Source: Dawidia soli (GTDB taxonomy: Bacteria > Bacteroidota > Bacteroidia > Cytophagales > Cyclobacteriaceae). From it: 37,139 bases of DNA. Positions 1 to 6,708 of the stretch are shown here, piece after piece. Location of the stretch: positions 1 through 37,139 of the forward strand of contig NZ_JAHESC010000059.1 of the NCBI RefSeq assembly GCF_018598185.1. Direction: 5' to 3'. A model generated the notes under the pieces. The model saw only the letters and a list, made by a program, of their open reading frames with translations. It was not told the DNA's origin and did not search any database. Position numbers and translations under genes: made by a program. Each line of letters starts with the position of its first letter. Position 1 is the first letter of the stretch.

Positions 1-90
1 TTTTTTTTTAAGTAACCGCGTCCAACGCAGTTCTAACACGCCAACTTGTGGGGATGCGTCGTTGGTTATTATCCCCAATACCGATATTAG

Positions 91-1059
91 GCGGGTAAAA
101 GACCGGGGCGAAATGAAATTCTGGTTAAGGTTATCGCATGCGGTGTTTGCCATACGGACCTTCATGCGGCGAACGGCGATTGGCCGGTAAAACCTAATTT
201 ACCCCTGATCCCGGGGCATGAAGGCCTCGGCTATGTCGCTGCGTTGGGAGAAGGTGTCGACTATATCAAAGAAGGAGATATCGTGGGTGTTCCTTGGTTG
301 TACAGCGCATGCGGCCACTGCGAACATTGTATCACAGGCTGGGAGACACTATGTGAAAGCCAGCAGAATGGAGGCTACAGTGTGGATGGTAGCTATGCCG
401 AATATGTCGTAGCCGATGCCCGGTATGTAGGACACCTCCCACACGGTATCGATTTTACCGCGATGGCACCTATATTATGCGCCGGTGTAACGGTTTACAA
501 AGGTCTCAAGGAGACGGAAGTCAAGCCTGGTGAATGGGTGGCAATCTCCGGCATCGGGGGCCTAGGGCACGTAGCGGTTCAGTACGCAAAGGCAATGGGT
601 ATGCACGTGGCCGCCATCGACGTGGCAGAGGACAAGTTAGAACTCGCCAGGAAACTGGGCGCCGATCTCGTGGTCAATGCGCGCAAGCAAGATCCAGGGC
701 AATATATCAAAACGGAGACGCATGGGGGTGTTCACGGTGTACTAGTCACAGCAGTATCCACCATAGCATTTCAGCAAGGACTATCGGTGATGCGGCGTAA
801 AGGCACCCTGGCACTAAACGGCTTGCCCCCGGGCAGCTTTGAGCTCCCGATCTTCCAGACCGTGCTTAACCGACATACGATACGAGGCTCCATTGTAGGT
901 ACCCGCAAAGATCTGCAAGAGGCGATCGAGTTCGCGGTAGAAGGAAAAGTAGCCCCTACGGTTCACGCCGCCAGACTGGAAGATATCAACGTTGTCTTCG
1001 ACGAAATGAAGAAGGGAGACATCGAAGGTCGTCGTGTGCTGGAAATCGCTCAACCGTAA
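91..1059 (+). pseudogene. Zinc-dependent alcohol dehydrogenase, N-terminus lost
   Basis: This is a medium-chain, zinc-dependent alcohol dehydrogenase of the AdhP type, expected to interconvert alcohols and aldehydes with NAD. The reading frame shows CGVCHTDL with the catalytic Cys codon at 148, the GHEG motif with the His codon at 217, four clustered cysteines of the structural zinc site (CGHCEHC and LCES), the third catalytic ligand in [10 protein letters not shown], and a [14 protein letters not shown] cofactor-binding loop. The C-terminus is complete. The frame is closed upstream by TAG at 88-90 and has no ATG before 244. A start at 244 would drop two of the three catalytic zinc ligands. 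About 20-25 N-terminal residues of the family are missing, and I could not find them in the other frames of bases 1-110. I therefore call it 5'-truncated or frameshifted; a sequencing error is the alternative. Confidence 0.8.
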
Positions 1060-1060
1060 G

Positions 1061-1442
1061 CTACGTTATGTAAACGCGCAAGTACGTGGCATTGTTGCTG
1101 AGAATGCCGTTGGTGGTCATGTTATTGATCACGAAGTCTGCGGCCTTCTGTGCGTCGGCAAGCACACCGGCATCGCCGGTGATGCGATAAAGATGCGCTG
1201 CAAAATCAACAAAGGTGCCCTGGTTGCAAACGGCACGCCCGATAGACAGCGTATTGTCGCGGTATACTTCGCCTGTACCGGCATTGTAAATCCGCGAACG
1301 CGACCGATCCCAGATTCGTTGAGCCTTTGTTCCGTAGTCCATGTTTCCCGTTATTTCGAAAGGCCGGGCCGGTATGCCCGTAAAGGAAGAAAGTTAAAAG
1401 AATGGCTGACAAAGCCTGTGCTGCGATTCCACATTTTTTCAT
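1061..1442 (-). pseudogene. GH76-like (alpha-1,6-mannanase family) remnant
   Basis: Bases 1061-1342 on the minus strand encode a short stretch resembling the middle of family GH76 glycosidases: RIYNAGTGEVY, then CNQGTFVDFAAHLYRITGD and DAQKAADFVINNM, followed soon by a stop. GH76 enzymes are normally about 350-400 residues and cut alpha-1,6-mannan; only about 90 residues remain and no catalytic Asp-Asp pair is present. Upstream, in another frame starting at 1442, lies what looks like a signal peptide (MKKCGIAAQALSAILLTFF), joined to the GH76 segment only through a frameshift. The arrangement suggests a gene that lost most of its body by internal deletion and was then frameshifted. It abuts the 3' end of the alcohol dehydrogenase on the opposite strand. 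The family assignment rests on motif memory only. Confidence 0.55.
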
Positions 1443-1642
1443 CGGTCTGAGAAATTAAGAGAGTGCTGGGTGTTACTTCGTGAATCGTAAGCATAGAGGC
1501 ACGTAAACCGATTCTAACTCACACGAAGCGGATTTTTTTTACACCTTGTCCATTTCCGCCAGCCCCTCGTTCATGAAAGAATCACGTACTGGTTTTGCAA
1601 CCACCGACGGAATGGTTTTTTAATGCGGTAGTCATTAAACGA

Positions 1643-2809
1643 ATGAGTATGCGGCAGCAATTCACCGTTAACATTGGCGAAGACGTGTTGGATGACCTTC
1701 GCAAACGCCTGTCTTTAACCCGATGGCCAGATGAGATCGACAATGACGAGTGGAAGGCCGGTACGCGCAAATCCTACCTACAGGAGCTTTGTGCCTATTG
1801 GCAAACGGAATTCGATTGGCCCGCGCAACAACGCCATCTGAATAGTTTTAAGCACTATACAGCTGTCTTCGACGACATCACCCTTCACTTTATTCATGAG
1901 AAAGGCCAGGGCAGAACCTCGCTCCCGCTATTGCTGACGCATGGTTACCCGGACTCATTCACCCGTTTTTTAAAGCTGATCCCACTGCTTACAAAAGCGG
2001 ATGAGGACGGATTCTCCTTTGATGTCATCGTGCCATCCATCCCTGGCTATGGCTTTTCAAGTATACCGACGACGCGGGGTATGGATCCAAGTAAGATTGC
2101 CGGGCTGTTTGGCCGTTTGATGATGGAAGAGCTCGGGCACCAAAAATTTGTTGCCCATGGAGGTGATTGGGGAAGTACAATTACTGAAATGCTTACACGT
2201 CTTTATCCGGCCAATATGCTGGCAATTCATCTTACCGAGATCCCCTTTATTCATCTTTTCTCCATACCGGAAAGCGCGTTAACACAAGAAGAAAAGCACT
2301 ACCGGGAGAAAGGCAAATTGTGGCAGCAAACGGAAGGCGCCTACGCTATGATCCAAAGTACGAAGCCGCAAACATTGGGATATGGCTTAAATGACTCTCC
2401 CGCAGGACTAGCTGCATGGCTTATAGAGAAGTTTCACAGTTGGAGCGACAATGACGGAAATTTGGAATCGGCCCTTACCAAAGATGATCTACTGACAAAC
2501 CTGACCATTTATTGGTCTACCGGTACGATCACTTCGGCGATTCGGCTGTATTATGAAACTGCGCAGTCACAATACGCCACCGACGGGAACAAACCGTCTC
2601 AAACGGAAAAGCTGCAAACGCCAACCGGCGTATCCATTTTTCCCAAAGACTTAGTCACTGCCCCGAAAGCCTACGCGAACCGGATATTCAATATTCAACA
2701 TTGGACGGAATTCAAAGAAGGTGGCCACTTCGCAGCTATGGAAAAGCCGGAGCTCTTAGCAAAAGACATTCGCACTTTCTTTAAAGTGTCCACTGGCAGG
2801 GGCAAATGA
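1643..2809 (+). CDS. Epoxide hydrolase (EHN domain plus alpha/beta hydrolase)
   Basis: This alpha/beta-hydrolase is expected to open epoxides to vicinal diols through a covalent aspartyl ester. Residues 1-110 look like the epoxide-hydrolase N-terminal (EHN) domain (LRKRLSLTRWPDEI and WPAQQRHLNSF). The oxyanion region is HGYPDSFTRF, the nucleophile elbow is HGGDWGST with Asp175, and the catalytic base is His362 in EGGHFAAMEKP. A length of 388 residues fits the family. The frame is open from 1595, but family proteins begin near MRQQFTVNI, so I prefer ATG 1643 (or 1649). No signal peptide is visible, so it should be cytoplasmic. It stands alone, with no obvious operon partner. The family match is clear; the natural substrate cannot be told from sequence. 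Confidence 0.85.
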   Translation: MSMRQQFTVNIGEDVLDDLRKRLSLTRWPDEIDNDEWKAGTRKSYLQELCAYWQTEFDWPAQQRHLNSFKHYTAVFDDITLHFIHEKGQGRTSLPLLLTHGYPDSFTRFLKLIPLLTKADEDGFSFDVIVPSIPGYGFSSIPTTRGMDPSKIAGLFGRLMMEELGHQKFVAHGGDWGSTITEMLTRLYPANMLAIHLTEIPFIHLFSIPESALTQEEKHYREKGKLWQQTEGAYAMIQSTKPQTLGYGLNDSPAGLAAWLIEKFHSWSDNDGNLESALTKDDLLTNLTIYWSTGTITSAIRLYYETAQSQYATDGNKPSQTEKLQTPTGVSIFPKDLVTAPKAYANRIFNIQHWTEFKEGGHFAAMEKPELLAKDIRTFFKVSTGRGK

Positions 2810-2975
2810 CCTGGCCCAATATCTTCGGGATGCCCTAACTTCGTCTGACCAGTTCCGGATGTTTTTGTACGAAAACGGACAACACGAAACGCAAACAATT
2901 TAGTTTTTTTGCCCTCTCACTAACGTTTTCGATTGGCATGATGTTAGACATATCGTTGTGAAATATGCTCTTATG

Positions 2976-3025
2976 GGAACCGATCAACGAGAGCTTTAGC
3001 GCAAGGGCGCTACCTGTCAGGTTCC
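2976..3025. repeat. Nested inverted repeat in the gap before the lipoprotein gene
   Basis: Outer arms GGAACC (2976-2981) and GGTTCC (3020-3025) extend to about ten base pairs with one possible G-U pair (2972-2981 with 3020-3029). Inside them sits a perfect TAGCGC/GCGCTA stem with a 4-nt loop (2997-3012). The structure ends about 75 bases before the lipoprotein start. It could be an RNA leader structure, a terminator for something upstream, or a small palindromic repeat; nothing decides between these. The rest of the 2810-3098 gap shows nothing else convincing. Confidence 0.5.
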
Positions 3026-3045
3026 TATAAGGAATGATCCCCTCG

Positions 3046-3073
3046 TTGGATATGATCATTAATAGTTATTTTG
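3046..3073 (+). promoter_or_regulatory. Possible Bacteroidota-type promoter of the lipoprotein gene
   Basis: TTG at 3046-3048 is followed after 18 bases by TATTTTG (3067-3073), one base short of the Bacteroidota -7 consensus TAnnTTTG. It lies about 25 bases ahead of the ATG at 3099. Match by eye only. Confidence 0.25.
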
Positions 3074-3098
3074 AAATTTATTATCGAATAATTGACAA

Positions 3099-4202
3099 GT
3101 GAAATCAACCCAGCGTTTCTTCTTTCTACTGGTATCGATGTTCATGGCATGCTCATCGGATGACGGCCATGACAATGATGTCGATCCTCCGGCCCCAATA
3201 TATATTGATTTTGATATGACCGACGCTGTGGCAGTGGTATATCATATAGGGCCTGGCGCGATAAACGGCCGAACGCGTGAGACCGGCCCAAATTCGAACC
3301 TTTACAAGCTAAATGCCGCAGGGGAACGAAGCGTGATAACCTGGACGGCTACGTTCAAAGAGGTAATAGGCCTGCGGCGCGGATTGTTTGTGTCGCTGTA
3401 CCAGAAAGCCACAGAAAGCAATGTATATTACATCGTGGAACTCGACAACTCGGCGACCCGTTACGAAGGATGGCTACAACCTTTTGTGGGAGAGAACGAG
3501 CAGGGCGATCTAATCTTCGCCGATGGCATGGTCTTTCGCCGCGCCACCAGGGAGCTTGCTAAAATTTCAGAGAAAAATGCCAGCCTTCGCGTGGTAAGCG
3601 TGTCCGGCAACTTCGCTACTGTACGGCGAGGTGCTGACTTTTGGGTGATCGATACCCTGTCAGGAGAGGAAAGGCCGATTCAAAACTGCAACGGCCCTTC
3701 AATAGTGGCCCTCGACGAAAGCAAAGTATTTGTAGATGATTGCTCGGAGGCAGACCTGTTGCTGTTCGCCTCGGGCGAGCGGGCAAACAGCTATATCCGG
3801 CCGTTTGAAATATTCGCGCGCACGCGTGTCGGCGTGGCAACGCTAGGCAACTATCCTTTGGCCGACGTGACGAGTCTTCGGGAGTATAATACCAGCGGCG
3901 AACTCACATTCGACGTGCCCTACCAGGCGGCATCGGGCATAATATCGCTGAGCAGCAGTGGCGATTTTTTTATAGTCAAAGAACGCACTCGCATGGTGAT
4001 CGTCAGACGCGGCGAACAGTCCGCAAAGGTTATCCTTTCCGATGTAAAGGTAACGAGCTTCTCTGCGGCCGGGAACGTCCTACACTATGTGGCAGAAACC
4101 AAGGAGGGCCAACCGATTGTAGGTAGGTATAACCTTGAAACCGGAGAAGATAAATTGGTTGTCAATCTGGCGGTAAACGCACGCGTGCACACGTTCGAAT
4201 AA
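3099..4202 (+). CDS. Lipoprotein of unknown function
   Basis: I do not recognise a named family. The protein has 367 residues. It starts with a lipoprotein signal (KSTQRFFFLLVSMFMAC) whose lipobox Cys is followed by SSDDGHDND, an acidic stretch like the surface-export signal of Bacteroidota lipoproteins. The rest alternates short beta-rich segments such as KVTSFSAAGNVLHYVAETKEG and SLSSSGDFFIVKERTRMVIV, which is compatible with a beta-propeller of irregular repeats, but no clear repeat motif is visible. It is therefore probably a lipid-anchored, perhaps surface-exposed protein. It is monocistronic: the upstream gap holds a structured repeat, and a hairpin follows about 85 bases after the stop. 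No enzymatic motif was found. Confidence 0.75.
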   Translation: MKSTQRFFFLLVSMFMACSSDDGHDNDVDPPAPIYIDFDMTDAVAVVYHIGPGAINGRTRETGPNSNLYKLNAAGERSVITWTATFKEVIGLRRGLFVSLYQKATESNVYYIVELDNSATRYEGWLQPFVGENEQGDLIFADGMVFRRATRELAKISEKNASLRVVSVSGNFATVRRGADFWVIDTLSGEERPIQNCNGPSIVALDESKVFVDDCSEADLLLFASGERANSYIRPFEIFARTRVGVATLGNYPLADVTSLREYNTSGELTFDVPYQAASGIISLSSSGDFFIVKERTRMVIVRRGEQSAKVILSDVKVTSFSAAGNVLHYVAETKEGQPIVGRYNLETGEDKLVVNLAVNARVHTFE

Positions 4203-4285
4203 TACCGAAAAATTCCATAGATTACTTTGTAAGATCGACAACGCATAACGAGGAACATGTCGCCCACCGGCTGTTTCGAAGCGGC

Positions 4286-4308
4286 AACACCACCGGCAAG
4301 GTGGTGTT
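4286..4308. terminator. Perfect 9-bp hairpin after the lipoprotein gene
   Basis: AACACCACC (4286-4294), a 5-base loop, and GGTGGTGTT (4300-4308) form a perfect stem between the lipoprotein stop (4202) and the convergent rhodanese remnant. There is no immediate T-run on the plus strand; the first (GTTTTTG) comes about 15 bases later. It is likely a transcription stop shared by the two strands, but this is inferred from shape only. Confidence 0.4.
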
Positions 4309-4317
4309 AGCTATCCA

Positions 4318-4560
4318 TTAGTTGTTTTTGTCGTTGTAAGGCGCTGCGACCTCGAGGCCGTCTGCCTTCCAGGCTTTAAACCCGCCCACCAGGTTGTAAT
4401 GGCGCCTACATCCGAGGCGTTCCATGACGTCAATGGCCTGGTCGCTCCGTACTCCGTTGCCACAATATAAAATACGTCCTGTCCTTGTCGAGGGCGGCAA
4501 TTTGCGTCTCGAAATCTTCGCTCCGATACACTTTCAAAAAAGGCTTCTGTTTCTCTTCTT
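4318..4560 (-). pseudogene. Rhodanese-domain remnant with frameshift
   Basis: Two overlapping minus-strand frames together give the second half of a single-domain rhodanese (sulfurtransferase). One frame reads DFETQIAALDKDRTYF. A different frame continues with ILYCGNGVRSDQAIDVMERL and NLVGGFKAWKADGLEV, which contains the active-site loop CGNGVRS with its catalytic Cys and the typical GG-x-x-x-W end. The change of frame falls near 4465-4475, at the TATTTTATATTG stretch on the coding strand. The first half of the domain (the DVR and GHIPGA region) is absent. The remnant is thus both N-terminally truncated and frameshifted. Homology is clear from motifs; loss of function is inferred. Confidence 0.7.
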
Positions 4561-4595
4561 TTAATGGTCTCTGTCCGAACCGACAGGTATTTATG

Positions 4596-4634
4596 CATCC
4601 ATGTTGCATGGATGAAAGAATGTAAATATTTTTA
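4596..4634 (+). promoter_or_regulatory. Promoter with overlapping palindrome, methyltransferase gene
   Basis: TTG (4604-4606), a 20-base spacer and TATTTTTA (4627-4634) match the Bacteroidota promoter pattern. The TTG is exactly the 3-base centre of a perfect 8-bp inverted repeat, CATCCATG (4596-4603) and CATGGATG (4607-4614), a plausible operator. Transcription would start near 4641, which favours the ATG at 4667 over the ATG at 4637. Confidence 0.45.
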
Positions 4635-4666
4635 ACATGCTAGTAACCATTAAACTGAAAGAAAGG

Positions 4667-5293
4667 ATGACTGAATTTTGGGAGACGGCATTTTCTGAAA
4701 AACAGGAAATGTGGGGTTGGGATCCGGCAAAGTCCGCTGTAATTACCGCGGACCTCTTTTGCAAGAAGAAGGTAAAGAATGTTCTGATCCCGGGAATCGG
4801 GTATGGCCGGAATGCTAAGATCTTTCAAGACAACGGAATGGCGGTAACAGGCATTGAGATCTCAGCAACCGCTATCGAGTTAGCGAGAAAACATTATGGT
4901 GATACGGTAACCATTTTTTACGGATCGGTAACAGACATGCCCTACGATAATCAGCTATACGACGGGATATTTTGCTATGCCTTGATTCATTTGCTGGATG
5001 CTGATCAGCGTAAAAAACTTATTAGCGATTGCTACAATCAACTCGCAGCGGGCGGATATATGGTCTTTACTACCGTTACCCGGAAGGCATCCATTTATGG
5101 ACAGGGTACTTTAGTAGGCACGGACAGGTATGAAATGTTCGGAGGTGTAAGCATGTATTTCTATGACGAACACACGATCGAAGAAGAATTTGGAGAGGCG
5201 GGCCTGGTGGAGGTGACGGAGATCGCTGAGAACTACCCGTTTTATTTAATTACATGCAAGAAGGGCGGTAAATCACCGATGGCTTCGGCCTGA
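4667..5293 (+). CDS. Class I SAM-dependent methyltransferase
   Basis: This soluble Rossmann-fold methyltransferase of 208 residues is of the Methyltransf_11/25 kind. It begins FWETAFSEKQEMWGWDP, a start typical of this group. The SAM-binding motif I is LIPGIGYGRNAKIF, the acidic end of strand 2 is GIEIS, and motif II is around DMPYDNQLYDGIFCYALIH. The C-terminal part (EEEFGEAGLVEVTEI) fits the family's last strands. The frame is also open from ATG 4637, but the promoter-like -7 element at 4627-4634 would put the transcript start after that codon. A GAAAGAAAGG purine stretch directly precedes 4667. The acceptor substrate is unknown. The gene stands alone between two pieces of intergenic DNA and converges on the VWA gene. 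Confidence 0.85.
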   Translation: MTEFWETAFSEKQEMWGWDPAKSAVITADLFCKKKVKNVLIPGIGYGRNAKIFQDNGMAVTGIEISATAIELARKHYGDTVTIFYGSVTDMPYDNQLYDGIFCYALIHLLDADQRKKLISDCYNQLAAGGYMVFTTVTRKASIYGQGTLVGTDRYEMFGGVSMYFYDEHTIEEEFGEAGLVEVTEIAENYPFYLITCKKGGKSPMASA

Positions 5294-5313
5294 CACCGGT
5301 ATGCTGAGCATGC

Positions 5314-5345
5314 GAAGGAGGTGCCCGTTGAGACACCCCCTCTTC
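5314..5345. terminator. Imperfect hairpin between convergent genes
   Basis: GAAGGAGGTG (from 5314) and CACCCCCTCTTC (to 5345) can pair imperfectly across a short loop in the 64-base gap between the methyltransferase stop and the VWA gene stop. This is a candidate bidirectional terminator; the stem contains bulges, so the call is weak. Confidence 0.3.
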
Positions 5346-5357
5346 ATCCAAATACAC

Positions 5358-6530
5358 TTACTGCCAGCGTAATTTCTTTGCAGCAGCCTGTTTCTTGATC
5401 GCCTGGATCATGGCCGCGTCAAGCATGCTCGCTTCGCTGCCCTGTTTCGCTTGCGCGGTGATATACTCCTGGCGTTTTTTGCTCAGTTCCTGGATCTCCG
5501 TCTGGATCTGCTGGCGCTCGGTGGACTTCTGCTTGATATAGCCCTTGCGTTGCTCCACGCTCATGCCTCTCATCTCCTCCGGCAGCTCCTCGGCCTTTGC
5601 TTTCTCAATTGCTTTTGAATCGTCTTTGGCTGCATCCACCAGGTCCCAGCCCGAGTTTTTGTAGGCATGCGTGCTTTTCGAGATCGCCCGCTCCGCCTTG
5701 TTGGACTGTCCGTAGCTTTCAGCGTTCTTGTCTTGTGCGATCTGTGCTTCCTTCTTGGTTTTGCCCGAAGAACCGTAGTAAACGTACGTGTTGTTCAACC
5801 GATCGTTCAGCGCATCGATCTTTTCGTCATACGGTGAAGGGATGTATACCGTCTTCTGGTTTTGCTCGATGCTCATATACGTCCCACCGGTGATCGTCGC
5901 GCCCGTTTGCCAGTTGGTCTGCGTGCCTTCGCCGAAGCTGCCGCAAAAGATCGTGTTGATCACAACACCTTTCTCTTTGGCCCGTGCACACGACTGCCGG
6001 AACGATACGGGTCCTTGCGTGAACGGTTCGTTGCCCGCGATGAAGATCAATTTCAGGTCGGCCGCCGACGCCGACCACGCCAGCTGGTGCAACGAAGTCT
6101 GGATCACCTTGCCGCAATATTCTTCGCCGCCGTTTGTCGTCAGCGCAAAGAGCTTTTCAGAGATCAGGTCGAGGTCGTCCGTCAGGCCGTTCACCTGGCG
6201 TACATAACCCTCGTCAGGAGAGAGATTGTCGTTGCCATACTCATAGAGCGCGATCTTGATGCTTGGCCGCGCGCCATCGGCGCACTTGGCGGCCGCCAGT
6301 TCGTTGACTATCTTCCAAAGCTGCGACTTGGCCTGCTCGATCAATCCGTCCATGCTGTTGCTGGTGTCGAGCAGCAGCGCCAGCATGATCTTTTGACCCG
6401 TTTCGGCAGCGGGTCCATCTCCATGGCGGTTTTCGGAATGTACCGGTTGGCAATGCACCGTCACCAGCATTAAAAGAAGCACAGTTGCCAAACGCGGCAG
6501 AAGTTGAAAGGAAGTGTATAGCGTCTTCAT
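5358..6530 (-). CDS. Secreted or lipid-anchored VWA-domain protein
   Basis: The protein has 390 residues. An N-terminal signal sequence reaches a Cys at 27 (LVTVHC), though this is not an ideal lipobox, so it may be a lipoprotein or simply exported. Residues 46-235 form a von Willebrand factor A domain with the metal-binding DTSNS (55-59) and the later strands KLIFIAGNEPF and INTIFCG. The C-terminal 130 residues are highly charged and probably helical or coiled coil (KAIEKAKAEELPEEM, TEIQELSKKRQEY). VWA domains bind partners through a metal-dependent site; no partner can be named here. The gene is divergent from the TPR kinase gene, with about 178 bases between the starts, so the two could share a control region. 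It resembles Bacteroidota VWA proteins whose function is unknown to me. Confidence 0.85.
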   Translation of the reverse strand: MKTLYTSFQLLPRLATVLLLMLVTVHCQPVHSENRHGDGPAAETGQKIMLALLLDTSNSMDGLIEQAKSQLWKIVNELAAAKCADGARPSIKIALYEYGNDNLSPDEGYVRQVNGLTDDLDLISEKLFALTTNGGEEYCGKVIQTSLHQLAWSASAADLKLIFIAGNEPFTQGPVSFRQSCARAKEKGVVINTIFCGSFGEGTQTNWQTGATITGGTYMSIEQNQKTVYIPSPYDEKIDALNDRLNNTYVYYGSSGKTKKEAQIAQDKNAESYGQSNKAERAISKSTHAYKNSGWDLVDAAKDDSKAIEKAKAEELPEEMRGMSVEQRKGYIKQKSTERQQIQTEIQELSKKRQEYITAQAKQGSEASMLDAAMIQAIKKQAAAKKLRWQ

Positions 6531-6708
6531 GATCTTGGATGTTTTTGGTAAATTTTACGCTAAAAACGCGGCAACGGTACCCACACTCCGTAACCGTGCC
6601 ATGCCGCTGGGTGAAACGGCCTCCAGGCTGAGTGAACCCCGGCCCACGGACTGGTGGCCCCGAAAAAGGGTAAGAATTAAAGTGCTAACTTTCCGGCGAT
6701 TGATACAC

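Noticed and set aside
2835-3059. Minus-strand frame of 74 codons in the gap before the lipoprotein gene
   Set aside because: No recognisable motif, it covers the nested inverted repeat, and it has no promoter-like sequence; probably chance.
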